A DNA stretch of 64,000 bases from Bacillota bacterium (GCA_023416585.1 JAEZHM010000055.1:15379-79378); one strand, 5' to 3'; shown: positions 16,621 through 25,709, numbered from the stretch's first letter. Notes: a model not told the origin generated them from the sequence alone. Program-made: numbers and translations.

Positions 16621-17747
16621 GACGCGGCTCCCTCCCCTTCCTTGCGGATGGAAAGTGCCTTTCGCGCACGGTTCCTTTCACGCTTTTCCCTGAAGCTGCG
16701 CATGATTCCGCCCTGGGCCGCCATGAAGAAGATGATAATGGACTGTATGATCAATACAAGCTCGCTGGAAATGCCCACGTTCAACTCCATGGCGCTGGAG
16801 CCGATCTTCAGCGCGCCGAAAAACAGGCTCATCATAATAATGCCGACTGGCTGGTACCGCATGATCATGGCCACCAGCATTCCGTCAAAGTAATAGCCGG
16901 TGCTTAATGTTTCCACATAGCGGCGGTGGATGCCGTATACCTCCAGCAGCCCGACGATGCCGCACAGCGCGCCCGAAAACACCATGGCGCCGATGGCCAG
17001 CTTCCCGGCCGGGATGCCCATATGCCGTGCGAAGCGGTTGTTCTGCCCGGTAAGCTTCATTTCATAGCCCAAGGTGGTGCGCGTCATCAGGTACCAACAC
17101 AGAAGGGCCAGCCCGGCGGCGTATACTATGCCCTGGGTGAGGTTGCTCAGCGGGACCAGTTTTGCAAAAACGAAGGAGGGGTCGATGGCCGAAGTACCGG
17201 AGGCGATGCCCTTCTCGCTTGTCTTTAGCGGCCCCGTGGCAAGGTAGGTGCAAAAGTAGATGGCGGCGGAATTGAGCATGATGGTGGTGATCACCTCGCT
17301 CACGTTCCGCTTTACTTTTAATACCGCGGGGATATAGGCATACAGCCCACCGGCCAATATAGCCGCCAGAAATGCCAGCGGGATGGCGATGAAGGGGGTC
17401 ACGCCTTTTAACGCATACCCCACGATTGCGGCCGCCATGCCGCCAAGATAGAGCTGCCCTTCCCCGCCCACGTTGAAGATACCGGCCTGGGCAGCCACGG
17501 CCATGGCCAGGCCGGTTAAGCACAAGGTGGCGGAGCGTGCCAGCGTATTGCCGATGGCCCGGGGGCTGCCCAAAGCTCCGTTAAGGAGCGCGCTATAACC
17601 TTTCAGCGGGTCTTTGCCGGTTAAAAGTATGATCACGGCCCCGAGTACAAGTGCCAGAAGGATGCTGAATATCAGCGACAGCAGGTACTCCCCGTTCCAT
17701 CGCGATTTGCTTTTGAAGGAGAACATGGATCTTAATAATTCCTTCAT
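16617..17747 (-). CDS. BMP-family ABC transporter permease (YufP type)
   Basis: A 376-residue multi-pass permease. Seen: LLSLIFSILLALVLGAVIIL as first helix, IFNVGGEGQLYLGGMAA, VSEVITTIMLNSAAIYFCTY, and LTGQNNRFARHMGIPAGK, a conserved cytoplasmic loop. It overlaps the ATPase gene upstream by four bases and the next permease by four bases, so all three are translationally coupled. It pairs with the 15643-16620 protein to form the channel. Confidence 0.92.
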   Translation of the reverse strand: MKELLRSMFSFKSKSRWNGEYLLSLIFSILLALVLGAVIILLTGKDPLKGYSALLNGALGSPRAIGNTLARSATLCLTGLAMAVAAQAGIFNVGGEGQLYLGGMAAAIVGYALKGVTPFIAIPLAFLAAILAGGLYAYIPAVLKVKRNVSEVITTIMLNSAAIYFCTYLATGPLKTSEKGIASGTSAIDPSFVFAKLVPLSNLTQGIVYAAGLALLCWYLMTRTTLGYEMKLTGQNNRFARHMGIPAGKLAIGAMVFSGALCGIVGLLEVYGIHRRYVETLSTGYYFDGMLVAMIMRYQPVGIIMMSLFFGALKIGSSAMELNVGISSELVLIIQSIIIFFMAAQGGIMRSFREKRERNRARKALSIRKEGEGAAS

Positions 17748-19285
17748 GCACTTCCCTCCCTGCGGCTGCCGGTCATGTAATAGCCGATCTCCGGTTTATC
17801 GAAATGCCCGGCCGCAAACTCGCCGGTAATCTGACCGTCAAAGAGGGTGATCACCCTGTCGGACAGATGCAGCACCTCGTCCAGGTCGGCACTGATGAGC
17901 AGTATGGCGCAGCCTTCCCGACGTTTTTTCATGATCATTTCATGGATAAACGCCATGGCCCCGATGTCGATGCCGCGGGTAGGCTGGCAAATAAGCAGCA
18001 CCTTGGCATCGAAGGAAAACTCCCTCGCCGCCACCACCTTTTGCATGTTTCCGCCGGATAAGGATCCGGCTAACGTATCGATGCCCGGCGCGCGTATGTC
18101 AAAGCGCTCCATCAGGGATTTGGCGTAGGAGCGGACGGGCTTTCTTTTCAAATGGATTTTAAGCAGGGAAAACATCTTTTGATGCTGCTTGCCGGCCAGC
18201 AGGTTGTCGCTTACGGAGGCGGAGACGGATACGCCGGACAAAAGCCGGTCTTCGGGGATATGGCACACGCCGAGCTTGCGTACCATGGCGGGCGTCATGC
18301 GGGCAGTGTCCTTGCCAAGGATGGTAATGCAGCCGCCGCGGATGGGGGTAAGCCCTGCCAGCGCCTCCGCAAGTTCCTTCTGGCCGTTGCCCTCCACGGC
18401 AGCCACGCCCAGTATCTCACCGGCATGCAAGGCAAGGGATACGTTTTTCAGTGCCGGCAGGCCGCGGCTGGAAAGCACCTGCAGGTTTTTTGCGGTAAGC
18501 AGCGGCGCGCCCGGCTCCCCGGTATGGTCCAGGGGTTCCGATATCATCTCCCGGCCCACCATCAGGGAGGCCAGCATACGCTCGTTCACTTGGGCGGTAT
18601 CATATACCCCCACAAGCTTCCCGCCGCGCATGACGCCCACACGGTCGGATATGGCCATGACCTCGTACAGCTTGTGGGTGATCAAAATCACCGTCATGCC
18701 CTTTTCCTTCACCACGCGGCGGATGACGGAAAACAGATCCTCCGTCTCCTGGGGCGTAAGCACCGCGGTAGGTTCATCCAGGATCAATATGTCTGCGCCA
18801 CGGTGCAGTGTTTTCAAAATCTCCACACGCTGCTGCAGGCCCACGCCGATATCGGCCACCCTGTCGTCCGGGTTCACGTTCAGGCCGTACTCCTTTGTAA
18901 GGTTAAGCACGGTCTGCCTAGCCTTCTTCTGGTCGTAAAACAGGCCATATTTCCGGGGCTCACGGCTTAGAACAATGTTTTGCGCCACAGAAAAAGAAGC
19001 CACCAGCATGAAATGCTGGTGCACCATGCCCACACCACGCCCTATGGCATAAGCGGGGCTATATTTTTGCACGCGCTGCCCGCGGATAAAGACCTCGCCG
19101 GCTGTTGGCTCGTTCATGCCGTAGAGGATGCGCATGAGGGTAGACTTGCCGGCGCCGTTTTCTCCCACCAGCGCAAAAACCTCCCCGGAACGGACGGAAA
19201 GGCTCACGTCGTCGTTGGCCAGAACGCCGGGAAACTGCATGTTGATATGGGAGAAGGTGACGGCATCGGTAGATGGCACGGTCAT
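17744..19285 (-). CDS. BMP-type ABC transporter ATPase, two nucleotide-binding domains
   Basis: A 513-residue cytoplasmic ATPase of the sugar/nucleoside type (YufO, RbsA-like) with two fused ABC domains. Domain 1: Walker A GENGAGKSTLM near residue 37, Walker B ILILDEPTAVL. The usual signature LSGG is replaced there by VGLQQRVEI-type sequence, as is common in this family. Domain 2: degenerate Walker A AVEGNGQKEL, signature SLSGGNMQKVVAA, Walker B LLICQPTRGID. First gene of the ATPase/permease/permease unit. The ATG has only weak Shine-Dalgarno sequence. The binding protein is encoded just upstream, separated by repeats. Confidence 0.93.
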   Translation of the reverse strand: MTVPSTDAVTFSHINMQFPGVLANDDVSLSVRSGEVFALVGENGAGKSTLMRILYGMNEPTAGEVFIRGQRVQKYSPAYAIGRGVGMVHQHFMLVASFSVAQNIVLSREPRKYGLFYDQKKARQTVLNLTKEYGLNVNPDDRVADIGVGLQQRVEILKTLHRGADILILDEPTAVLTPQETEDLFSVIRRVVKEKGMTVILITHKLYEVMAISDRVGVMRGGKLVGVYDTAQVNERMLASLMVGREMISEPLDHTGEPGAPLLTAKNLQVLSSRGLPALKNVSLALHAGEILGVAAVEGNGQKELAEALAGLTPIRGGCITILGKDTARMTPAMVRKLGVCHIPEDRLLSGVSVSASVSDNLLAGKQHQKMFSLLKIHLKRKPVRSYAKSLMERFDIRAPGIDTLAGSLSGGNMQKVVAAREFSFDAKVLLICQPTRGIDIGAMAFIHEMIMKKRREGCAILLISADLDEVLHLSDRVITLFDGQITGEFAAGHFDKPEIGYYMTGSRREGSA

Positions 19286-19326
19286 GCTCCTGTTCTGCTA
19301 GGCACTTTTGTTAATCTCCCTTTTTT

Positions 19327-19360
19327 ACTCCCCCAGTCGCCTGCGGGCGGCGGAAGGAGT
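19327..19360. repeat. Shortened family A repeat A4
   Basis: ACTCCCCCAG followed by CGCCTGCGGGCGGCGGAAGG and AGT: the two ends of family A joined with the central hairpin missing, an internal-deletion derivative. Confidence 0.55.
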
Positions 19361-19492
19361 ACAAACGGAGAACTTCAAGGATCTTTAAGTAGAGGGAGAA
19401 ACGCTACGCTGCCGAATAAATTCGAAATTGAACTTGCCCGGCAGCATAGCAGCATACCTAAAACTATGGTGCGACAATGGATAAATATGAAT

Positions 19493-19659
19493 GGGGGATT
19501 CCAAAGGGATTCTTTCCCATCTGGCTCAATAGTCGCACTGCTGCGCTGCCGCTTACATTGCTCCTTTTCGCCAGCCTCCTCCGCCTCGCTGCATCCGCCA
19601 CAGGCGGCGCTTCGGCTTCGGAGCCTTTGGTGGGAGTCCAGAGGGCAAAGCCCTCTGGT
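19493..19659. repeat. Family C repeat (C4) carrying a nested family D unit (D2)
   Basis: GGGATTCCAAAGGGATT (ending about 19511) starts a family C palindrome. At the apex, where C2 has only a few bases, lies a family D unit (19515-19622) from CCCATCTGGCTCAATAGTCG to CTTCGGAG. Then family C resumes with CCTTTGGTGGGAGTCCAG and hairpin CCAGAGGGC/GCCCTCTGG (19639-19659). The last hairpin sits right after the binding-protein stop and can terminate its transcript. Confidence 0.7.
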
Positions 19660-20648
19660 CACCTGGTCGTTTTCACCACAATCTTGCCGCTGATGATCAG
19701 CTGCTTGATATTCTCCACTTCGGCCTTCAATTCATCGGACACCTGCTGCGTCATTTCGGGGGTGCCGTAGCCGATATCGATAAATCCGCTCTTCATATCG
19801 GCCAGCCAGACAGTGCCGCCCTTCCAGATTTTATTCACCATATCATCCTTGATGGCGGTATAAATGGACAAGCCCACGTTCTTTTTCATGGAAGCGATGA
19901 TCACGTCCGGGTTGATGTACTTCTGGTCGGCGTCTACACCGATGGCATACTTGCCGGCTTCCTTGGCGGCCTCAAACACGCCCTCGCCGGTCTTGCCGGC
20001 CACCGCGAACACGATGTCGCAGCCGCGGCCGAACAGCGTCAGTGCGCATTCCTTGCCCTTGGAGGGATCCTCGTAACCTCCGGCGTAAATGAATTCCACG
20101 GCCGCGCCGGAATTGGCGTACTTGGCACCCTGCTGGTAGCCCACCAGAAAGTCGTTGATAACCGGATCATCCATGCCTCCCACGGCGCCCACCTTGTTGG
20201 TCTTGGTCATCTTGCCGGCCACATAGCCCACCATGAAGGAGCCTTCGTTGGCGGTGTAGGGGATGCTTAAAACGTTCGGGATGCCTTCCAGTTCCTGATC
20301 CACATACACGAACTTCACATTGGGCATGGCGGCGGCCACTTCCTGAATACCGTCGTAAAACTGCCAGCCAACGGCCACCACATAATCGCTGATCTCGGCG
20401 GCTAAAGCCAATTGCGCGGTGAACAGCGCGGATTCTTCCTTGCACTCCATGACCCGGCCGTCCACGCCGAATTCCGTAATCAACATTTGTAATCCTTCAT
20501 TCGCGGAATCGTAGAAGGACCGGTCACCCAAACCGCCGGCCACCACGACGGTCACTGTCACGGGATCTGTAGGCGCAGCCTGCGCAAACGCCGGGATGAT
20601 GGACACCGCCAGCAAAAGGGAAAGCAATAGCGCAGCAGTACGTTTCAT
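19659..20648 (-). CDS. BMP-family ABC transporter substrate-binding protein
   Basis: A 329-residue basic-membrane-protein (PnrA/BmpA) family binding protein; characterised members bind purine nucleosides, others bind sugars or signals. Seen: signal peptide with core ALLLSLLLAVSIIPAFAQA and a type I site, no lipobox Cys; then VTVVVAGGLGDRSFYDSANE, the family's G-x-x-D-x-S-F motif; NVKFVYVDQEL; and IVFAVAGKTGEGVFEAAKEA. AAGGAGG lies 7 bases before the ATG. It is separated from its ATPase/permease genes by repeats. The missing lipobox is unusual for this family in Gram-positives. AlsE and AlsK are encoded divergently next to it, so an allose-like ligand is a possibility. Confidence 0.92.
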   Translation of the reverse strand: MKRTAALLLSLLLAVSIIPAFAQAAPTDPVTVTVVVAGGLGDRSFYDSANEGLQMLITEFGVDGRVMECKEESALFTAQLALAAEISDYVVAVGWQFYDGIQEVAAAMPNVKFVYVDQELEGIPNVLSIPYTANEGSFMVGYVAGKMTKTNKVGAVGGMDDPVINDFLVGYQQGAKYANSGAAVEFIYAGGYEDPSKGKECALTLFGRGCDIVFAVAGKTGEGVFEAAKEAGKYAIGVDADQKYINPDVIIASMKKNVGLSIYTAIKDDMVNKIWKGGTVWLADMKSGFIDIGYGTPEMTQQVSDELKAEVENIKQLIISGKIVVKTTR

Positions 20649-20799
20649 AGGTATCCTCCTTCAAATTGATATCCCTCCACCAGGCTTGGGAAGCTTGCGC
20701 AGCAAGCCTTAAGCCAGTATAATGATTATAGCATATTCATGGTAAAGGGGACAGGATAAACTTGGCCCTGAATGCTGTACATAAGGAGTTTTTTTATTT
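20649..20799. promoter_or_regulatory. Divergent control region between BMP importer and alsE
   Basis: Contains TATAAT on the plus strand near 20717 and, overlapping it, CTATAATC on the minus strand, plus a GCTTGC-GCA-GCAAGC hairpin (20693-20707). No -35 box is convincing on either strand. It probably controls both directions; no specific operator was recognised. Confidence 0.35.
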
Positions 20800-21477
20800 A
20801 TGAAACCGCAGTTTGCCGTATCCCTGATGTGTATGGATTTTCTGAACATCCGTGAGCAGCTTGATATCTTGAACCGCAGGGCGGATTATTACCACATCGA
20901 CCTGATGGACGGCCACTTTTGTAAGAATATCACGCTCTCCCCCGACATCGTTGCGGCCATATCCCGCGCAGCCACGCTGCCCATGGACGCCCATTTGATG
21001 GCCACCACGCCAAATGATTGGCTGGAACCCATGGCCAAGGCCGGGGCGAAGATTATTTCCCCCCACGCGGAAACCATCAACACCGACGCCTTCAGGGTGT
21101 TGAACCGCATTGAGCAGCTTGGCTGCAAAAAGGGTGTTGTGTTAAACCCCGCAACAACCTTTGATACTGTGCGCCATTACATTGGGCGGCTGGATATACT
21201 CACCATTATGACGGTAGATGTGGGCTACGCCGGCCAGGCGTTTATACCCGAAATGCTGAAAAAAATCGAAGAGGCGGCGAATTTCAGGGAGAAGCAAGGC
21301 TACCGTTACCTTATCCAGGTGGACGGCTCCTGCAACGCCCGCACCTACAAGCGGTTAAATGATGCCGGCACGGACATCTATGTCATGGGCTCCTCCGGGC
21401 TGTTCGGCTTGTCGAAAGACCTGAACGAGGCCTATGACAAAATGCTGGCGGATTTCCATAGGGAAACGGGATTATAA
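20800..21477 (+). CDS. alsE: D-allulose-6-phosphate 3-epimerase
   Basis: A 225-residue TIM-barrel epimerase of the ribulose-phosphate 3-epimerase superfamily, cytoplasmic and metal dependent. It matches AlsE more than Rpe: SLMCMDFLNIREQLD, ADYYHIDLMDGHF, NITLSPDI, MDAHLMATTPNDW, HAETINTDAFRVLN, MTVDVGYAGQAFIPEML and VDGSCNARTYKRLNDAG all follow AlsE spacing. Metal ligands are the His and Asp of HIDLMDGHF, the DAHLM His and the VDGS Asp. AlsE converts allulose-6-P to fructose-6-P. The alsK kinase follows, completing the pathway's kinase and epimerase; an allose-6-phosphate isomerase is not visible in this window. Confidence 0.87.
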   Translation: MKPQFAVSLMCMDFLNIREQLDILNRRADYYHIDLMDGHFCKNITLSPDIVAAISRAATLPMDAHLMATTPNDWLEPMAKAGAKIISPHAETINTDAFRVLNRIEQLGCKKGVVLNPATTFDTVRHYIGRLDILTIMTVDVGYAGQAFIPEMLKKIEEAANFREKQGYRYLIQVDGSCNARTYKRLNDAGTDIYVMGSSGLFGLSKDLNEAYDKMLADFHRETGL

Positions 21478-21501
21478 AACAAAAAGCTTGCTTCCGAAGG
21501 T

Positions 21502-21542
21502 CCAGGGCGACCGGAAAGCCCTGGTCGCACCCGCAGGTGCGA
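21502..21542. terminator. Twin hairpins between alsE and alsK
   Basis: CCAGGGC/GCCCTGG (21502-21524) immediately followed by TCGCACC/GGTGCGA (21525-21542). They resemble the GC-rich module of family C. No T run, so attenuation or mRNA processing is more likely than full stop. Confidence 0.5.
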
Positions 21543-21614
21543 AATCCCCTAAGATGCAAATAAATCGTACCAATACAGAAATAATGCTATTTGACATCGG
21601 GAGGTCGACCCACC

Positions 21615-22511
21615 ATGCACACCACCGTTCTGGGCATTGATATAGGCGGAACCCACCTGCGGCTGGGCCTGGCGGGGCAAGATTTATCCCTTTCCGGATT
21701 TGAAATGGCCTCCAGCACATTTTTAAACGGTTCGGACGCACCCTACCGCCTGGCAGATTTCATCCGGGGTTATCTGAAAAGAATGGATTGCGCGCCCAAG
21801 GCTATATCCATCGGCTTTCCTTCCACGCTGGACAGGGCTAGACGGCGGCTTTTATCCACCCCCAACATTGCGGGCCTAAACAACGTGCCCATGGCGGATA
21901 TTTTGCAGGAGCAGTTGAATATCCCTGTGTTCATCGACCGGGATGTGAACCTTCTGTTCCTTAACGACTGCCGCCATTTTGGCTTAACGGGCGGCGTCAT
22001 TCTCGGCTGCTATATCGGCACGGGCCTTGGCAACGTGATATCCATTGGCGGCGAGATATTGATCGGCAAAAATGGCGTGGCAGCAGAATTGGGCCACATT
22101 CCCGCCTGGGGCCGGCAGGAGGAATGCCCCTGCGGCAACCGGGGCTGTGTGGAGATGTACGCCTCCGGCAAACATTTGAAAGAGCTTTGCGATACGCATT
22201 TTCCCGGCACACAGCTTGGCGAACTGTTCCTGCGCCAAAATGAGCATGAGATGATCATGGAGTATGTGGACGGCTTGTCGATCCCCATTGCTACGGAAAT
22301 CAACCTTTTGGACCCGGACTATGTGCTGCTGGGCGGCGGTGTACTGCAAATGGAAGGCTTTCCCCATTCCTATCTGGAAGAATGTATCCTGCGTCACACC
22401 CGAAAGCCCTATCCTGCGGAGGGCCTGCAATTAAGATACTCTCAAAAGGCCCAGGAGAACGGTGTCGTCGGCGCGGCGATCAGGGCGTACAGGGAATTGA
22501 AAAAGGCATAA
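21615..22511 (+). CDS. alsK: D-allose kinase (ROK family)
   Basis: A 298-residue ROK-family sugar kinase. Seen: N-terminal ATP loop VLGIDIGGTHLRLGL; GFPSTLDRARRRLLSTPNI; catalytic Asp region FIDRDVNLLFLND; YIGTGLGN; GVAAELGHIPAWG with zinc-cluster residues CPCGNRGCVEMY (C-x-C-x4-C); and NLLDPDYVLLGGGVLQMEGF. The RDVNL and FP-STP motifs match AlsK rather than glucokinase. ATG 21615 is chosen because GGGAGG lies 10 bases upstream; ATG 21591 lacks a ribosome binding site. It phosphorylates D-allose to allose-6-phosphate in characterised relatives. Confidence 0.82.
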   Translation: MHTTVLGIDIGGTHLRLGLAGQDLSLSGFEMASSTFLNGSDAPYRLADFIRGYLKRMDCAPKAISIGFPSTLDRARRRLLSTPNIAGLNNVPMADILQEQLNIPVFIDRDVNLLFLNDCRHFGLTGGVILGCYIGTGLGNVISIGGEILIGKNGVAAELGHIPAWGRQEECPCGNRGCVEMYASGKHLKELCDTHFPGTQLGELFLRQNEHEMIMEYVDGLSIPIATEINLLDPDYVLLGGGVLQMEGFPHSYLEECILRHTRKPYPAEGLQLRYSQKAQENGVVGAAIRAYRELKKA

Positions 22512-22550
22512 AAACGCTGCATTGAAAAAGGCCAGAAACTTAGCAAAACC

Positions 22551-22579
22551 TTGTCAAACCTGGCCGACTGTGCTACAAT
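22551..22579 (+). promoter_or_regulatory. Promoter of tRNA-Arg
   Basis: TTGTCA (22551-22556), 17 bases, TACAAT (22574-22579). Each box is one base off consensus and lies 15 bases before the tRNA 5' end. Confidence 0.85.
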
Positions 22580-22593
22580 GGTCTGCGCGACCT

Positions 22594-22670
22594 GTTCTCG
22601 TAGCTCAGCAGGATAGAGCGTCCGCCTCCTAAGCGGAAGGCCGTGGGTTCGAATCCCGCCGGGAACGCCA
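22594..22670 (+). tRNA. tRNA-Arg(CCU)
   Basis: A complete 77-nt cloverleaf: acceptor GTTCTCG/CGGGAAC, D arm GCTC/GAGC, anticodon stem TCCGC/GCGGA with loop CTCCTAA (anticodon CCT, reads AGG), T arm GTGGG/CCCGC with TTCGAAT, discriminator G, encoded CCA. Intact on both sides. Confidence 0.97.
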
Positions 22671-22696
22671 TGAAAAGGGACATTCGTTACGGAAAA

Positions 22697-22724
22697 ATGC
22701 CCGTCAAATGGGACGGGCATTTTT
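22697..22724 (+). terminator. Rho-independent terminator of tRNA-Arg
   Basis: ATGCCCGTC/GACGGGCAT with loop AAATGG, followed by TTTT and preceded by an A run, so it could work in both directions. Confidence 0.9.
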
Positions 22725-23458
22725 CTATGCCTGCAAAACGAATCTTGATATTGCGGTTTTCGAGATAAATTTGCAGGAATACATGGTTAGGCTCACACAG
22801 CATTTTTTATTAAGAATTCTGCTTGCATCGTTTCGAGTAAAGATGCACACCCATGCACACCCCTATCGCGATTTTAGCCTTTGTTTCAGGCATCCGTGTA
22901 ATTGTGCACACCCCTAAGAAACACAAATAATTCAGAACCAAAAGGCCGCAGGTTCAAATCTTGTCACCTCGACCATAAAAAGAGCCAGCGATCTCAACGG
23001 GTTGCGGTTTTTTTTATTTTCCCCAAAACACAAAAAAGTACACTTTTGGATGTCCATTTTTTTGTATCTGGAGTATATTATACAGGAGTGGATACCCCTA
23101 TCAAGTATGACACTTCGGGTATGAACAACAGATAACGACTATATAAGTATAAGAAAATTAATGAAATCAATTGTTCTTCGAGAAGCGATAAAATGCAATG
23201 AGAAATAAAAAGTTGAAAAAAAAGTTGCACAATTATTCGCAATTTTTCAATCCACATATAGAATATTTCAATGTTCTTCCGTTACAAAATATTTTCACCA
23301 GCCTATTTACGTGATATATTTTGCTTTGCATAAAGCTGAATTTTCGACAACATTAGTTGACATATACACAATGCGTTACTATAATAACAAGGAACTACAA
23401 TTCGTTCAATTTTTGGATAAATATTATTATATCAAAAAATATAAAAGAAGGTATTTTT
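22725..23458. other. AT-rich noncoding region with tRNA remnant
   Basis: About 730 bp of low-GC sequence with no gene. It holds the tRNA 3' fragment described next, followed by a T run near 23010. A possible boundary of an acquired block carrying the GH5-like genes. Confidence 0.5.
22944..22975 (+). other. tRNA 3'-end fragment
   Basis: GGCCGCAGGTTCAAATC, then TTGTCACCTCGACCA: T-arm and 3' acceptor strand with CCA, but no matching 5' half upstream. A T run follows at about 23008. A similar fragment lies at 50184-50215. Such 3' fragments are typical scars of site-specific integration into tRNA genes. Confidence 0.6.
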
Positions 23459-25381
23459 ATGAAAAGAATACTGGGACTATTGCTGACATTGATTATTCTG
23501 GTCGGTTCTTTTCCTTTTTTGTCCAATGCCGAATCCACAACAACCAGTACGGATGATATAAGGTTTAGCCAAGCAGTTTCATTAGGTTTATTGGATGGAA
23601 TAGATATCCAGGACAAGCAGCGGTTGGCCACACGCATTGACGTTGTTAACATGATCACGGCGGTGCAGCGTCTACGCTTTGGCGATGCAGGCCGCTGCCT
23701 TGCCTCCATGGCTGAAACCAGCGATGAAAAACCTGCCACAAGATTCTGGTTCGGCAACTGCCTGTATTTGTCATGGACGGAGTTGTGCGCAGGGATACCA
23801 TATGACTCAAACGGTTCCTGGATCGATTATGCCGATTCCTGTAGCAATATTGATCATCCATTGATAGATAACCTGAGCTCAAGCTCGTTTGGGCTTCGAT
23901 GTGGTAACATTTTGCTTGATAATAGCGATGTGGCGGGGACATGGGGCTCAGGAGGCATCTTTGCCCTATGTACAGATGTGGAAGATATCATCGGCGAGTG
24001 GCCAAACGGCGCACCGGTTGGGGTAGAATACCCCTATGACTTTGGAGACTGGTGGACACCAATGTTTTGTGATAAAATGTTTGACAGGGTTAGCGGTGAA
24101 AAAATCCTGGAAATGGATGAAGACGGCAAATGGCGCCCACAACAGAAGATGACCATTCAGGATGCAGCAGAAGCTACACTTCGTTACTACAACTCATTTG
24201 AGCCGGAGGCGGAGTATAAGACTTTCGATCAAGTAAGCACCTTCGACTCTGCGATTATAACACCTGAACTGCTCTCCAAAGAGACGACGCTTCCGAAAGC
24301 CTCTTGTTCAAAAATACCCGAGCAGTGGCATGGTATTCTCTTTTGCAAATGGGGTAATGCAACAAATGGAGCAATGTATGGTTATCGCGACAAGGTGATT
24401 CGTGCCGAGGATTTAGATGCAGTTAAAGCAGCAGGGTTGAATAGCATTGTTTTGATGACCAGCTTTTCATTGTTGCAAGGTCCGGAAACACAGTCCGGAA
24501 TGGTGAATGAGACTAGGCTAAAGGAATTGGATCAGGTTATTGCATATGCCATTGAACGAGACATTCATATAACCATTCAATGTTTACAGACAACCGGTTT
24601 TCAGCAAACCGATCCCTTTGCAAACGGCGATGCTGCCGAGCCGCAAACCAATGCACAAATTGCTGAGTTTGCGCAATTTTGGGGAATGCTGGCGCGTCGA
24701 TATGCAGCTATCCCGAACGAGTATCTCGCATTTAATCTATTCTGTGAGCCTGGCATGAGAACCGAGAAACAGTACGCAAAAGTGTTTACGCCTGCTGTTA
24801 AAGCCATACGCGAGTCGAACCCTGATCGTGTTATTATAGCAGATATACATTCCGGCGGCCTAACCGGCAAGTCTATGGCTGAGCTGGGTGTTGCCTTAAG
24901 TTACCATCAATACGAACCGCGTAGCTTTTGTGCTCTGGTGCACGATCAGTACAGCGATGAAGCTTATATGCAGTCTGTAACATGGCCTTACAAAGATTCT
25001 AAAGGAGTCATGTGGGATGCGGATACAGTAGCCAAGTCATTGCTGGATAAGAAAGCAAAGCAAAAAACGTCATATGAATTGCTGAAAACACTTGCCGAAA
25101 AATATAATGTGGGTTTTACCGTTGGCGAATTCGGAGTTTTCTATGATGAGGCAGATTACACAGACTTTATTTACCCACAGGAAACGTTTTTGGGTTATGT
25201 TCGGGATATGCTGGATCGATTTAAGCGCGATGGAGTAAGTTGGACGTACGGTTCAGCACTGGGAAGCTTTAGCCCTATCCAACTATGCAGAGCATATGAT
25301 TTGGATTATGAGTCAGTCGGTAGTTATTACTTCTTATACTCAAGCCTGTGTGATCTATTTCGCAGCTACGCAGACAAATGA
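23459..25381 (+). CDS. Secreted GH5-like glycosidase with degenerate SLH-like region
   Basis: A 640-residue exported protein. Residues 1-24 form a signal peptide (core LLLTLIILVGSFPFL, type I site SNA|ES). About residues 30-240 show degenerate S-layer-homology-like pieces (SLGLLDGIDI, KMTIQDAAEATLRYYNSF). About 280-640 is a GH5/clan GH-A TIM barrel: GILFCKWGN, AAGLNSIVLMTSF, FNLFCEPGM with the acid/base Glu at about 430, and FTVGEFGVFYDEAD with the nucleophile Glu at about 557. The Asn that normally precedes the acid/base Glu (NEP) is Cys here, which is odd for an active GH5. ATG 23459 is used because AAAAGAAGG precedes it and a clean signal peptide follows. Probably cell-wall associated; substrate unknown. 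Confidence 0.75.
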   Translation: MKRILGLLLTLIILVGSFPFLSNAESTTTSTDDIRFSQAVSLGLLDGIDIQDKQRLATRIDVVNMITAVQRLRFGDAGRCLASMAETSDEKPATRFWFGNCLYLSWTELCAGIPYDSNGSWIDYADSCSNIDHPLIDNLSSSSFGLRCGNILLDNSDVAGTWGSGGIFALCTDVEDIIGEWPNGAPVGVEYPYDFGDWWTPMFCDKMFDRVSGEKILEMDEDGKWRPQQKMTIQDAAEATLRYYNSFEPEAEYKTFDQVSTFDSAIITPELLSKETTLPKASCSKIPEQWHGILFCKWGNATNGAMYGYRDKVIRAEDLDAVKAAGLNSIVLMTSFSLLQGPETQSGMVNETRLKELDQVIAYAIERDIHITIQCLQTTGFQQTDPFANGDAAEPQTNAQIAEFAQFWGMLARRYAAIPNEYLAFNLFCEPGMRTEKQYAKVFTPAVKAIRESNPDRVIIADIHSGGLTGKSMAELGVALSYHQYEPRSFCALVHDQYSDEAYMQSVTWPYKDSKGVMWDADTVAKSLLDKKAKQKTSYELLKTLAEKYNVGFTVGEFGVFYDEADYTDFIYPQETFLGYVRDMLDRFKRDGVSWTYGSALGSFSPIQLCRAYDLDYESVGSYYFLYSSLCDLFRSYADK

Positions 25382-25636
25382 TTTTCCCCGCTTTTGTTAC
25401 AATAATGATACAGCCCCGAAACCACATAGCAAATAGGGTAGCCTGCATTGGTATGAACACAGAATACGGTTCCTTGTGTTGTAAGGCAAATGGCTGCAAA
25501 GGAAATTGCCGCAGATATTGGCACTCGGAGCATGCATTTTTCTAGGTAGGAAGAAGCAGGAAAAAGAGAATGCAATAAGGAAAAGAGAGATGATATATCT
25601 ACTATGTAACCAAAATGCAGGAAGCGCAAAACGCAC

Positions 25637-25675
25637 GTGAAATGAAGCTTTGATGTATGTGAAACGAAGCTTTGA
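25637..25675. repeat. Two 17-bp direct repeats
   Basis: GTGAAAYGAAGCTTTGA at 25637-25653 and 25659-25675 (22-bp period, about two helical turns) just upstream of a promoter. Possible activator or repressor sites. Confidence 0.5.
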
Positions 25676-25679
25676 CACC

Positions 25680-25709
25680 TTGACACTGGATAATTCCAAG
25701 GAGTACAAT
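25680..25709 (+). promoter_or_regulatory. Promoter of the second GH5-like gene
   Basis: TTGACA (25680-25685), 18 bases, TACAAT (25704-25709). A second overlapping TTGACA begins at 25672. The leader to the ATG is about 145 nt. Nothing else was recognised in the 25382-25862 gap. Confidence 0.75.

Noticed and set aside
18152..18970. Long plus-strand open frames opposite the BMP ATPase gene
   Set aside because: The minus-strand ATPase is complete with Walker motifs; the antisense frames are shadows.
22944..22975. A second intact tRNA gene
   Set aside because: No 5' half, D arm or anticodon arm can be folded upstream; only the T-arm and acceptor strand remain.
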